From assembly GCA_963580455.1 (NCBI GenBank), contig OY756960.1:2170001-2234000 (forward strand): DNA of 64,000 bases, read 5' to 3'. Of this stretch, positions 55,501 through 64,000 are shown in pieces. Within the stretch, counting starts at the first letter, position 1. Each line of letters starts with the position of its first letter. Position numbers and translations under genes: made by a program. Under the pieces are notes generated by a model. It did not search any database, had not been told where the DNA came from, and saw only the letters and a list, made by a program, of their open reading frames with translations. Source of the stretch: Euonymus europaeus. Lineage: Eukaryota > Streptophyta > Magnoliopsida > Celastrales > Celastraceae.

Positions 55501-57352
55501 TATTTTTCCACAAGTCATCATTAGTAAGGTTCTCATTTCCATTGCAGATCGTTCCAACGTAAAACCAATCTGGTTCTCTGAGACGACCGATTTAAATATT
55601 CGTCCGATAAATATTATCTGATGCCCCATAAGCTTGAATTCTCCATAGTTGTTTCAACTTTGGGCAATCATCTTTGTTCTTAAAAGTAGGTACAATAGTG
55701 CTTCTCCTCCATTCACTGTGCATTTTTTGGGACTTTACAATTTGGTTGATGAGATTGGTTAGCCATGCTATATTGATTACCCATCCATTTCTCACTTCAA
55801 TAGGAATTTTATAAGGTCCCACTACTTCATCCTCTTTCATCTTTTTTGAATCTTATCTAACTTCCATTGTTGTCATAGATCTTACATACCAAAGGTTCCT
55901 ATTCTCAAGGGCGTGAAGTTCTCCTAGGTTCCCTCCATGGCTTCTAATGAGTAACTCATCAGTATATCTCTTCCATATCTCCTTAATTTCTATCTCTTTT
56001 GACAAGCTTTGTTATCTAGTCTTTGTATACATAACATGACTTAAAAAAAGAAAAAATTGACAAGGTGCTCAAACTTGACAATAAATGTAAGTTAAACATC
56101 TGAAACAATGGATCACCCATTGTTCGCTTGGTGTTTTTCTGTCTGATTCCAAAATGAATGTTTCTCGTTAGTCTTATGTTTTTCATTCGCATATTTCCTT
56201 GCAGCAATGTCAAATCAAGAGCTTATCAATGCTGGTATGAAGACAATGGATGAGACTGATCAGGCCATTCAACGCTCTAAAATGGTAAAGAGCCATGTGT
56301 ACATGATTTCTTTTACTTTGCGTATTATCACTGTTTTTAACATTTTTTCGTGTCTCCTTAGGTGGTTGAACAAACAGTTGAAGTGGGAACTCAAACTGCA
56401 ACTACATTAAAGGGCCAGGTATGTATGATTCCTTTTTCTTCTCTGTTATTCTTGATCAATATTCTTTCTACATGTGTTGAACCTTTTAGATGCTGATCCA
56501 TAATTATGCAGACTGAACAAATGGGTCGTATTGTCAATGAACTGGATACAATTCAGTTCTCAATCAAGAAGGCCTCCCAGCTTGTGAAGGAGATTGGTAG
56601 GCAGGTTAGCTTATTGATGGCCTTCTTATTGTTGCTGGTATTTGCATTCTTTTATCTGAGTAAACTAAATCATCCTTTCCTTTCTTTCTTTTCTTTTCTT
56701 TTCTTTCAGGTGGCTACAGATAAATGCATCATGCTATTTCTGTTTCTTATTGTTTGTGGTGTAATAGCCATTATTATTGTAAAGGTATTCTCCTTATGGA
56801 CTTCTTTGTCAATTTCTAGAAAATCCTGGGTTCTTCATGCGATTTAGGGATTGCCTCTAGACACGCTCTATATAAGGGTGTGTCAGTGTGACCACCTAGG
56901 CTGGAAAGAACAGTTTCTGGTATTAAAAGAGAGAGGAGGCAAAGGCTGCCACAAAAGTGTTGTGCTTAAAACGTGAATCTTCTAACCAACAAAATCATGG
57001 TTTTTGACATTTTCTTGATGCTTTATTTTGGTGGATTCACATTTGAGTGCTTTTTACTTAATGATCATATTATTGTCATGATCTAAGAACCACTATTAAG
57101 GCAGTTCGGGTACATCATGCTATGCGTTTTGTTTTAGCATCTTGTCATGTGTATTCATACACACGACAAAATGCCATTTTTGCCTCCTATAATTTCTATA
57201 TGGGGCCCTATATTTTCCAGTCTAATTGTGGCATTTATATTTTGCAGATTGTCAACCCCAATAACAAAGACATCAGGGACATTCCCGGATTGGCGCCTCC
57301 GGCTCCTTCAAGGAGGCTGTTGTCTCTAAGGGGCCCAGTGCATTTTGAGTAG
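43515..57352 (+). CDS. NPSN13: Novel plant SNARE 13 (Qb-SNARE)
   Basis: Ten exons: 43515-43591, 43971-44063, 44633-44726, 45025-45062, 45312-45409, 56205-56284, 56362-56418, 56512-56604, 56710-56784, 57248-57352. Phases fit throughout, giving 269 codons. NPSNs are plant Qb-SNAREs that mediate membrane fusion; NPSN11 acts at the cell plate with KNOLLE, and NPSN13 is plasma-membrane related. The N-terminal helical region carries [19 protein letters not shown], close to NPSN13. The SNARE helix is about residues 165-210 ([20 protein letters not shown]), followed by the conserved VATDKCIM and a C-terminal membrane anchor (about 216-234, [17 protein letters not shown]), then [18 protein letters not shown]. 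Intron 5 is 10,795 bp and contains at least four transposons, the largest inserted antisense. Splice sites around it remain canonical (CATCTG/GTGAGT, CTTGCAG). The first donor (GC/GTCTGT) is weak; exon 1's end is set by frame and homology. Confidence 0.93.
45492..45496 (+). repeat. Left target-site duplication (GTTAG) of the Gypsy element
   Basis: GTTAG at 45492-45496 matches GTTAG at 50639-50643 immediately outside the other LTR. A 5-bp duplication is what Ty3/Gypsy integrases make. Confidence 0.9.
45497..45733 (-). repeat. 3' LTR of the Gypsy element
   Basis: 237 bp, TGATGCAGGAGC...GCTGCGTCA on the minus strand, with TG/CA ends. Differs from the other LTR by one extra G at about 45655. The TGA that ends the integrase frame is the first three bases of this LTR. 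Confidence 0.95.
45731..46681 (-). pseudogene. Gypsy integrase core (part) and chromodomain-like end
   Basis: Open frame of about 316 codons starting within the integrase core (no real start codon; it continues the pol frame upstream). It holds the second Asp ([16 protein letters not shown]) and the Glu ([16 protein letters not shown]) of the DDE triad, the GKYVKTWD and AYNNSVNRT segments, and near the C terminus [20 protein letters not shown], which resembles a chromodomain (VKW...STW...). Chromodomains guide chromovirus insertion to marked chromatin. The frame ends at the first bases of the 3' LTR. Confidence 0.85.
46681..48525 (-). pseudogene. Gypsy reverse transcriptase, RNase H and integrase start
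   Basis: 614-codon frame. RT has the YFDDILIYS catalytic box and the motif [10 protein letters not shown]; RNase H has [16 protein letters not shown] and the tether [10 protein letters not shown]; the integrase HHCC zinc part is [17 protein letters not shown] ... [10 protein letters not shown]; the first catalytic Asp is in [13 protein letters not shown]. It ends at a TAG (46681-46683) because an A7 run on the plus strand (46691-46697) is one base short for continuing the integrase frame. The ATG at 48525 overlaps the gag-protease stop as ATGA. Confidence 0.88.
48522..50378 (-). CDS. Gypsy gag and protease frame
   Basis: Frame of 618 codons from the ATG at 50378 ([11 protein letters not shown]). 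The Gag capsid-like part has [16 protein letters not shown] and [14 protein letters not shown]; the zinc knuckle is [14 protein letters not shown], which lacks the first Cys of the usual CCHC pattern. The protease has [16 protein letters not shown], an Asp-Gly-Gly variant of the active site. The upstream in-frame part to 50513 reads from the LTR and is probably not translated. The frame stops at TGA 48522-48524, where a C5 run (48529-48533, minus strand) is one base short for fusion with the RT frame. Confidence 0.85.
   Translation of the reverse strand: MAGRARGRGRGAAPPKDDNADLRRVVEELLRAVQELQRRDSGVVLEELPEGHPNPLNLSEDNVDDDSISSDDVLLNPTRNLHRNSHGERTFATSSVGLPQMSLEERLVRALDLNGGGVRVEVADFIGNIHADDYLDWEANLETYFEWKPMAEEQKVLFVKLKLKSAALQWWKRVEEQRLCQEKTKILTWEHMKMKLRKQFLPPDYTLEQYEKYNRLSQGLNSVKEYTSAFNNLTVRVRLSETEEQLTSRYLMGLNSTVRDEMGVVRLCTLADAYYYALKSQERIRCYGVRRVPIQQGEKGKGVVSTTVSGTVPVGSGKGMQRANSSGKFDNSKFAKGQNASSCGELGHTSYACPQKRVQFVDQELYDNGESQLPKFDEYGEDEEEVDVYPVDGDLLVVRRILISPRVNEHEDWRRRTVFKTRVLCNDKVCSVILDGGSVENVISKEAVDKLNLSTMEHPSPYKIAWLNKGVEIPVNRCCLVNFSFSGNIESEAQCDVIPMDVCHILLGRPWLYDQDMGHETKANTYSFKKGSKTVILHPLKEQQSVNSCHNKVAGLVTAKEFEAEYDESGICFVLVGRSVGEQSALQLADFPTDLQEVLRKFQLLFSEELPKGLPPPE
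50403..50638 (-). repeat. 5' LTR of the Gypsy element
   Basis: 236 bp, otherwise identical to 45497-45733. It is followed on the minus strand, after two bases, by TTGGTATCGAAGG (50400-50388), whose first bases match the initiator-Met tRNA primer site seen in many plant LTR elements. Confidence 0.95.
50644..52770 (+). pseudogene. Decayed RTE-type LINE (plus strand)
   Basis: Broken frames read, in order, an endonuclease ([30 protein letters not shown], then about 51000 [16 protein letters not shown]), a reverse transcriptase ([18 protein letters not shown] near 51489, [19 protein letters not shown] near 51580, LFVDAKVIV near 51960 where FVDD is expected) and a C-terminal region (ILLRXYGHVQRR near 52500). 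These words match plant RTE-clade elements. Many stops and frameshifts. The 3' end, near TTTGGGATAAAGGCTTATAT and TTGTTGTTGG, is typical of RTE tails. It begins immediately after the Gypsy element's target duplication, so the Gypsy inserted at its 5' edge or in adjacent intron. Confidence 0.75.
52771..53293 (-). pseudogene. 3' tail of RTE-type LINE B
   Basis: On the minus strand the stretch at 53090-53250 reads [15 protein letters not shown] and AEEENLK-like words as expected near the end of an RTE ORF, heavily broken. Before it (52771-53080) no frame is recognisable; it may be the LINE 3' end or original intron. Confidence 0.4.
53294..53716 (-). repeat. 423-bp direct repeat, copy 1 (LINE sequence)
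   Basis: Starts TTTGGTGAAATCCCTGG and ends CGAACAGACTCTAGATAG. It is about 95 percent identical by eye to 54796-55218 and has exactly the same length. Minus-strand reading shows RTE LINE words ([39 protein letters not shown]). Confidence 0.9.
53717..54795 (-). pseudogene. Ty1/Copia pol fragment (RT to RNase H)
   Basis: Three frames in series on the minus strand: RT ([28 protein letters not shown] where YVDD is expected), then [20 protein letters not shown] with [13 protein letters not shown], and RNase H ([63 protein letters not shown]). Breaks lie near 54545 and 54310. No LTR, gag or integrase is present. It fills the gap between the two 423-bp direct repeats exactly. Confidence 0.85.
54796..55218 (-). 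repeat. 423-bp direct repeat, copy 2 (LINE sequence)
   Basis: Second copy of 53294-53716; differs by scattered substitutions (for example TAGTCGTAGAAAACATCATC versus TGGTCGCAGAAAACACTATG). Here the LINE continues to the right without break. Confidence 0.9.
55219..55960 (-). pseudogene. RTE-type LINE B, reverse transcriptase part (minus strand)
   Basis: Minus-strand frame 55840-55592 reads [34 protein letters not shown] and [16 protein letters not shown], matching the RT entry region of RTE elements (GPDxIPIEV, MPxEWRxSxxVPIYKNKGD). The rest is decayed. The order of pieces, RT here and C-terminal part at 54796-55218 and 53294-53716, shows that the Copia fragment interrupts this LINE. Confidence 0.65.
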
Positions 57353-58735
57353 ATCCATTGTTTTGGATGGGGAGTAGATATTCCTATGTGATTGTGATTT
57401 TGATTTTGGTGGTGTTATGTTCTATTTGATGAGAGGGAGGTTTTCGAAGATGATCTTTGTGGGCGCCAATTTCTTCTTTCCTTTTTGTTTCGATTTATTA
57501 TTATATTCTTGCTTGAGATGTGCATATCCTGTTTGTGGTTCTCTCCATGTAAATCATACACGATCTCTTTTTGCCTTGTGTTCAATTCCATGACATTGTT
57601 CTTCGCAGCTGTTGGGCTGTGAATTTTTTGTGTACATTCTGCCATCTTATGCATTTGTGTGGACATTTGATTCTAGAGGTGGAAGAACCTTGTCTTTTGA
57701 ATCGCAATTTATTTACTATAAAAGTGACGATGTGTTTATACACTGGTGGTAATTTGGACTTGATATTGGAGAACTACATCTTCATGCATTTACGGAGGTG
57801 TTGAGGAGTAATCTATCTGCCTGTGGATGGATTATGGCTTGTCTGAGTGAGGGGGCAGTTTTTTCCAAAATGGTTTAGCCTCATTTCTGGGCAGGATGGG
57901 TCGGCAGCTAGAGCATTTGAATCTGTACTTGTTATTTTAGGGAAACAAAAGCTTAATGCTTGGTTGTGCTTGGTTTTCTGTTTCTTATCTACATAGATGG
58001 CTGCTTGTTGACCTAGTTCCGGGTTTTAGGCAACCATCTCAAAAACTATGACAATTAATACCGTGAGCATATATATTCGCCAAGCACGCTCTCCGCTCAC
58101 TTTTTTATGGCTTTGCAGAGGTGTATGTTGGTCAATTCATCCACATCTTGAGTACTAGACTTACGTCCTGGATTTAGCCCGCAATGTTTTTGTGAAGAAC
58201 ACATTGCCTCAGACAGGTAAAAGGCCCAGCATCTCTCTAATCATGATTCGCCTGTGTTTGGATTCTCATTAACATGGGTCAAACATTGATCTGCAGCCAG
58301 TCCTATGGTTTTCATCTACGAAACTTTCAAGGACGATGATGGGTTTCTTTACATGTGTTATAGCAGTGAGAGAACATTTGGCTAAGTTGAGAGTCCGTGG
58401 CTGCTGCTTGTTGTATCTGCAATCCAGCAAAAGACATGCCCGTAAGGGCTCGACGGTATACTTTCTTGCGTAAATTTCACATTTATGGTAATACTGTGCG
58501 TTCAATCATGTCTGCATCGTATTGAGATGAGAGCTTTTGAATAAAGCCATTGCTTTGAGTATTATGCTATTCTTTACTTATTAAAGAGGAGAGAAAAGAA
58601 AGAAAATAAAATAAAAGAAATAGCATCATCATGCATATAAACATATATCCTTTGACTCGTTGGGGGACTTTTTTTTAAACAACAATACAATACAATACAA
58701 TACGACTTTACGAATTAGTATTCTTCACACAACAT
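57353..58735. other. 3' flank of NPSN13 and tail-to-tail intergenic region
   Basis: The first 250 bases are T- and G-rich, the likely 3'UTR. 57908-58065 is repeated at 62318-62468 (listed separately). Nothing else coding is seen. A (CAATA)n-like run lies just before the MATH gene end at about 58680-58700. Confidence 0.45.
57908..58065 (+). repeat. Direct repeat, copy 1 (second copy at 62318-62468)
   Basis: CTAGAGCATTTGAA... TAGATGGCTGCTTGTTGACC... AACCATCTCAAAAACTAT... ATACCGTG. Copy 2 differs by about 10-15 percent plus small indels. The MATH gene lies between the copies. Confidence 0.85.
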
Positions 58736-61128
58736 TCACAGTGGCTTGGTAATCCCAAGAACTGTCACCTCTGCTTCTACCACACAACTATCCTTCAATA
58801 GAAATCCTCTGCCAGGCTGCTTGAAGTCAGCAAGAGAAACGTATCTCCACCAGCCGTATTCCCTGCTTGAAGCACTGAACCAGTATTTGACTACAAAAGA
58901 AAATGAAAAGGAGCTGTCAGGATATGGAATTTTCTCTCTGGAAATAGCACTATCTTGAGGATGTACTCGAGGGATAATTAACCAAACAAGAACACAAACT
59001 TATTTGGTTTAGCATTGTGCCATCGTTCATGGAATATAAACATTCTTCTATCTAGTAGGGTTATGGATTATGGTACATGTACTCTCCACCTCTACCCAAA
59101 CATATCCTTTTAATTCCCCTATACCGTGTTGCAGGTAGTTTCCCGTTCCACTCGTCTCAACATGAGTTGCACACTCCACCTTGATCCCAGTCTTAAAATG
59201 AACAAAAAAGATTTGCCCTCTGCGGCATTCCATAAAACCTATATTGCATGACTAAATTCTGCCTGCACCTGTGAAGAAGTTTTGTATGGAAAGCGCAAGG
59301 GAAAATACAACTTTTACCTTTTGCATAAATGTCTCTGGCCTTTACTTGATCCAGGATTGTTATTGTGAATTCTGCAAATATTTTAGAGCCACGAGAAAAC
59401 GCTGTCGAATCTACCAAAGCCAAATACAGCGAAAGATATGTACCAATTCCAATGCGTTTCCCTTTGGGATAGAGCTGCATCTTCCTGCAAATCCAAAACA
59501 ACTCTAAAGGCTCCCATTTTCTAAATCTAATATACGTCAACACGAAAGTGCTAGGAAAATTTTAACAAATGTTATCTTGAACAAAAAATTTATGAATTGT
59601 TTATCGGTTTATAACATAAATTCGTGACTTGCTTATATTGAAGTTCAATAAACCCCTCTTTTTTTTTCACTCCGTGCACGTTTACCTTGTGGGTAAATTT
59701 GCTACTTCTACATCTAAATCTTGAAGACAATTCAAAATTAATATCATTAAGAAGCAAAATATTTTAATGGATACCAATTATGCTCTCCAGCACTGAATAT
59801 TCTCGAGTCATAACAATCCAAATCTAACTTTGAAAAATTGTCGATCCTCCAAACATGCTTGGAGCTAGTGGCTTCCTTTATCATTGATAAGCACTCCCCT
59901 CTTCCTGAGCATATTTCTTTGACAACATTGACCTCTGCTCCGAACACACAATCGTCATCCACAAGGTAGCCATTGCTAGGATCATTGAATTCTTTAAGAT
60001 GGATGAATTGATCGAAACCCCATTCAAGCTTCAACTCACGAAAGCGCCTTCCGTTTACCGAATCATCTGCAATGGAAAAGGTGACTAAAAATTAGCAAGT
60101 GGGGCTTGCATGTATTCAAATCCCTACCAATAATTACATAAATAGATACATTCATGAGTAGATACATGGTGTATATTGAAGGAGACATGGTGGTAGATAT
60201 TTTGGGCAGTATCAGAATAGAAAACTTATACCTTGAAGTACCAAGTAGTTATCGTTTCTCTGATCAAGCAAAAACAACCTGAAAACAGCATGGACCTCCC
60301 AACCAAGAGAGAGAGAACTTTTGTCCGCAATTGCTAAGTACAGAGAGACATGCTCTTTCACGTTCTTGTTCTTGTTTCCACTTGGGCAGAGAACCAATTT
60401 CCTGCAGAGCACAAATATAGCGAAGCGGTTCAAAACTGAGGATTTTAGGAACCCATACAAATTAAATAAGTTCAGTGAGCAATTGGCGGCCAGAAAAGAA
60501 AGTAAAGACTTCATCTAATATTCGGTATAAAAATGAGGTATACCACTTGTAACCTCCCGCATCAAAATCCCCCGACTCATATTTCTCCACAGAATTTTTT
60601 TTGAGTTGAGAAAACGATTGTATTTTTACTGTGAAATGAGTTGGTGGTGCCTCTGATTTTTCAACTCCTGAAATAAACAAGAGCATTATAAACCACGGAA
60701 GAAAAACTAGAACAATAGGATTAAGAGCTAAAGATCAATATACCTAGCCAGTGAACACTCATGCTTCATAAACTAAAAGAAATCTAGTTAAGAGTCCTCA
60801 AATAACAAGTTTCGCTGTGTCGGAACTAGCTAGCATTTTGAACGCCCCATCAACAGCCAAATAAATAGGTCAAAAGATGGGAAAGTTTTCATTTATCAGA
60901 ATTAAAACATGAAAATCACTAATCAAAACATATTCCTGAGTAAGTTATCAAAACACAGCCTACACAAACATATAGCTATTAGTGCACAGAAAGCAACATA
61001 AAACATGCATGCAAATGTTTGATGGACTGTGGACAATAGGCAGTGGGAGAGACAGAAAGAGAGAGGAAATGAGGAATACCATCTGCGACATTGGAGATAC
61101 GACTGGGGACCGGGGGAATGGAAGCCAT
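58736..61128 (-). CDS. Tandem MATH (TRAF-like) domain protein
   Basis: Six exons on the minus strand: 61128-61080, 60667-60544, 60401-60232, 60066-59775, 59484-59318, 58890-58736. GT-AG junctions and phases fit, giving 318 codons. Two MATH domains follow a short N terminus: domain 1 about residues 22-160 (FTVKIQSFSQLKK, YESGDFDAGGYKWKLVLCPSG, HVSLYLAIADKSS, WEVHAVFRLFLLDQ) and domain 2 about 175-315 (HVWRIDNFSKLD, EHNWKMQLYPKGKRIG, LSLYLALVDS, KYWFSASSREYGWWRYVSL, LKDSCVVEAEVTVLG). MATH domains bind peptide partners. Plant proteins with only MATH repeats are annotated as TRAF-like and their roles are mostly unknown; no BTB or protease domain is present here. Intron 5 (58891-59317) contains a short open frame at 59048-59233 without MATH similarity. 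The gene is convergent with NPSN13. Confidence 0.88.
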
Positions 61129-61449
61129 GATGCAAAATAATCGTGTCAAAGAAAGGGAGACAGCAATGGAGCAGGATTGCCTTCTTTTTTTCTTCCCATA
61201 GGTGAAGGCAAAATGACTGATTTCCAAGCTCAAAAGGTTTCCCACATAAAAATAGAGAATTTTATGCTTTCCCTAAAGGTGATTGTTTTTTCAATACCTG
61301 AATAAGCATAAATTCTCTGCTTCTTTGGTGTCAATCCCATATACCTTTTACTTGCATGTTATATTGGTATATGTACTTGCCTTGCATTACTTCTCAGTTC
61401 TGAAGCCACAAAGCCCTTTAGAATAACTCGGCACTGCATTTACCATGAA
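61129..61449 (-). promoter_or_regulatory. Upstream region of the MATH gene
   Basis: Contains the presumed promoter and 5'UTR. No clear TATA box or known element stands out. Nothing else seen. Confidence 0.35.
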
Positions 61450-62317
61450 TTTTCAAAAGTCGTGAGTTGAATATGTTAGATTTCAATATTTCTTATTCAA
61501 TAACTCGGTATTACACTGTTATATATACAAAATAACCCTAGGGTTTCTAGGTACAAATTTCCTAATTGGAACGAGATTTCCTAATATAGATACAACTCTC
61601 ACACCCTCCCTGAAACTGAGGATGATTGCATGGAAATCATCGAAAGTTTGTCAAGCAGAAATTTAAATTGCCCAATGGTGAGTCTTCGTAAAGAAATCAG
61701 CCAATTGAAGAGTAGAAGAAACAAAAGGGAGAGTGAGCTGTTAGACTCTGTATTTCTCATTAAATTCAATAAGATACAACACACACATATACACCTAGCT
61801 ATCAACAAGATGTGCTGTACAACAGCTCACACTTTATGATAACAAGACATGTACACCACACACACACTCACACGACATGTACACCACACACGCATTGTAT
61901 ACAGCTCACACACACTCATTGTATACAGCTACACACTCACTGTATACAACTCACATGAGCGTGCCATCACGAAGAAGGTTACAAGTCATATGACAGTCAA
62001 TTTTAATATGCTTGGTTCGTTTATGAAATGTCGTATTGTGAGCAATCTGAATGACATTACGATTGTCACAATAGAGAAAAGTAGGAGCATACTGAGGAAC
62101 ACCTAAATCAGAAAACAACCAATGAAGTCAAAAAATTTATGCATTAGCATGAGTTAGAGCTCGATATTCTGCCTTCCAAGAGATAAGAGAATCCCCAAGA
62201 AAATCACATAAACCAGAGGTTGACTTACAATCCTGACATCACCAGCCCAATCAACATTAGAATAACCACGCAGTTCTAGAGAAGAGGTAGAGGACATTAA
62301 CAAACCCTAAAAGACAT
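61450..62317 (-). mobile_element. Copia remnant: RNase H piece and LTR start
   Basis: On the minus strand, 62300-61940 reads LRGYSNVDWAGDV, SLISWKAEYRALTHANA, FLYCDNRNVIQIAHN and HKRTKHIKIDCHM, the end of Copia RNase H, with stops. Further along, a polypurine AGGGAGGG (about 61607-61614) is followed by TGTGAGAGTTGTATC, a typical Copia LTR start, and CCTAGAAACCCTAGGGTTAT and a TATATATAAC box in the LTR, which runs to about 61450. Between them lies a CA-rich tract (61780-61960). Confidence 0.7.
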
Positions 62318-62468
62318 CTAGAGCATTTGAACCCATTCTTACTTGTTATTGTAAGGAAAGAAAAACTTGATGCTTGGTTTTCTGTTTCTTATTTACATAG
62401 ATGGCTGCTTGTTGACCCAGTTCTGGGTTTTAGGCAACCATCTCAAAAACTATAACAATTATACCGTG
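62318..62468 (+). repeat. Direct repeat, copy 2 (first copy at 57908-58065)
   Basis: See copy 1. This copy begins exactly where the recognisable Copia RNase H remnant ends. Confidence 0.85.
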
Positions 62469-62588
62469 GATGCAGATGACATCAAAAGATAACTCCAACA
62501 TGAATCTGTACTTCGGCTGCCAGACACTATGTGCCATGATTGGTTGGCTGTGTCCGTCCAATATGCAACTACCTTGATGATGGCATAA

Positions 62589-64000
62589 TTGTTGGTGTAT
62601 GCTCTAGGAGCCGATCATGGGATGATTGTATTAGCATACATTTATTATGTTATATTGAGGTATTTTATTTGTTATGAATTATTTATCTGCACTATATAAA
62701 TGATTATGATAAATATCCCTAGAATAGTTGGTTCAATGCTATGAGACTTCAAGTGTGTGACTTGAACGTGAGATCATCATAAATGTATATAGAACACTAT
62801 TCCTAAATGTCCCTAGTCGAGTATTATTGTTAAATGGGATAACATTAATACGTTGAGACTAGTATGTACGTTGATTGATGACTAAATCTTGCGAGTCATG
62901 GATATGAGATATCAAATCAATACATAGGTACTTGTTAGAGAACGGGAAGTACTGGACAGACCCAACATGAGAATACTGCATGGATTGTTATATGAATGTC
63001 ATAAGTTATTCTCATAGTGACAATGATATATGTTTTCCTTTAACCTGAAATCACTACGGTTCCCAACATGAGGAGTTATACACTTTGATACTGTCTAACG
63101 TCACTTGTAAAAGGGTTGGCTATAAAGTCAGTGATTGGGTATATCACGAATCATGTGGAGGGATGTGAGTGACCTAGATGGTATTTGTCCCTTCTATATA
63201 ACAGGAGTGATATCCGTGGGCCCCTTGATTGATGAGACTTAAAAATGCATGGCCGTGCTCAAATGAATCAATATGTGATATTGATTTCGTTTGTTTTTTA
63301 ATAGTCTACTCGGAATCAAGAAACACATAGATTAACATATACGAGGATGACACATTCCATGCCTCGATGTTAATCAAGATATTAAGGACAAAGGGACTAC
63401 ATATAAATTGGTCATAAATAAAGGTTATGTCGAATCATTGACATTCTCGTTATTTGGGTAACAATGATGTGTTGCTAGATACCTCTCATTGTTTGTGATG
63501 CTAGAATATGATTTTAGTTTCACTGCTAACATAACGAGAACCTATAGGGTCACACACATAGAATAAGTCAGAGATTATGTTATTTAAGAATAACATATTA
63601 CGTTTGGGCTTAGGGCTTTATGTAAGGTCCATTACGGGTTTAATTAATAAGATTAATTGAACATGGTCAAGAGCCCAAAAACGTGGGCTTCTTTCTTCAA
63701 GGAGATTTGGGCTTTTTCGGTTTTACTTGACTCACGGAATATCTAGGGTTAGAGTAACCCTAAGAGATAACACAACTCTTGGTGTGCCGCACTTCTTGGT
63801 GAGTTGAGAGAAAAACCGGATTGGAGCTCCTTCTCCTAGTTACTAGCATAACGTGAAGAGGCGATCTTTGGCTTGTTCGTGTGGATACCATAGAGGCGTG
63901 CTGTTCGGTTGGATAACGCGGATTGATTCGGATCATTCAAGCCAAGCAAGCCAAGCGATCGGTTGTTTTCTGCACTTCAAGAGGTAACTTCTCATCACCG
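62589..64000 (+). mobile_element. Probable LTR, cut by the window end
   Basis: Begins TGTTGGTGTATGCTC and runs to the window end with no stop-rich coding signal but with structured, non-AT-rich sequence (TATGAGACTTCAAGTG, ACCTAGATGG, CATGGCCGTGCTC; CTTCAAGAGGTAACTTCTC at the end). The TGTTGG start and the sequence style match Copia LTRs I have seen in plants. The other end and any coding region lie outside the window. Confidence 0.4.

Noticed and set aside
59048..59233. 61-codon frame in the last MATH gene intron
   Set aside because: At first it looked like the gene's end because it follows exon 5, but it has no MATH motif. The exon at 58890-58736 carries the expected WFSAS...VEAEVTV end in phase.
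62000..62106. Plus-strand frame over the Copia remnant
   Set aside because: It is the antisense of Copia RNase H; the minus strand carries the recognisable motifs.
1..64000. CRISPR arrays, bacterial operons, tRNA or rRNA genes
   Set aside because: The window is plant nuclear DNA. The regular arrays seen (96-bp, 113-bp, 16-bp hairpins) are not CRISPR-like, and no cloverleaf with A and B boxes was recognised by eye.

Overview
This is a window of a dicot-type flowering-plant nuclear genome. Genes are split by GT-AG introns, the intergenic DNA is AT-rich, and remnants of most plant transposon classes are present. The identifiable host genes are all plant families: a MUSTANG-type domesticated transposase, a LEA-like protein, the SnRK3 kinase CIPK1, pyruvate dehydrogenase kinase, the plant SNARE NPSN13 and a tandem-MATH protein. 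I do not assign a species.

Layout. Positions 1-8 kb hold a two-exon MUSTANG gene (2220-4781, +) with a PB1 domain, then a single-exon secreted or ER-targeted LEA-like gene (7015-7665, +) with ABRE/G-box-like sites upstream. From 8.2 to 31 kb the DNA is a graveyard of mobile elements: a short tandem repeat, a putative non-autonomous Helitron, and a Del/Tekay-like LTR split by a 9.45-kb Mutator-like element (13350-22800). That element has about 87-bp inverted ends and two convergent genes, a Ulp1/C48 protease-like gene (+) and a MULE transposase (-). Then come an Ogre/Tat-like LTR fragment, MITEs, a small poly-A retroposon with a 16-bp target duplication, and a truncated hyccin-like fragment (31429-31815, -).

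From 34.7 to 61.1 kb is a gene-rich block. CIPK1 (34729-38479, +, 12 exons, 444 codons) is convergent with PDK (39452-42176, -, 6 exons, 368 codons). PDK is divergent from NPSN13 (43515-57352, +, 10 exons, 269 codons). NPSN13 is convergent with a tandem-MATH gene (58736-61128, -, 6 exons, 318 codons). In all four, the exons I assembled join in frame with no stop. NPSN13 intron 5 is 10.8 kb and packed with transposons: an almost pristine 5.14-kb chromodomain Ty3/Gypsy element (LTRs differ by one base, TSD GTTAG), a decayed RTE-type LINE (+), and a second RTE LINE (-) interrupted by a Copia fragment that lies between two 423-bp direct repeats.

The right end (61.4-64 kb) has a Copia remnant, a second copy of the NPSN13 downstream flank, and the start of another LTR cut by the window end.

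The most unusual signals are these. The MULE's non-coding DNA is filled with a degenerate motif whose orientation flips exactly where its two genes converge. Every apparent frameshift in the MULE and the Gypsy element is a one-base contraction of a homopolymer run. The transposon-packed SNARE intron and the equal-length 423-bp repeats around the Copia fragment also deserve a second look.
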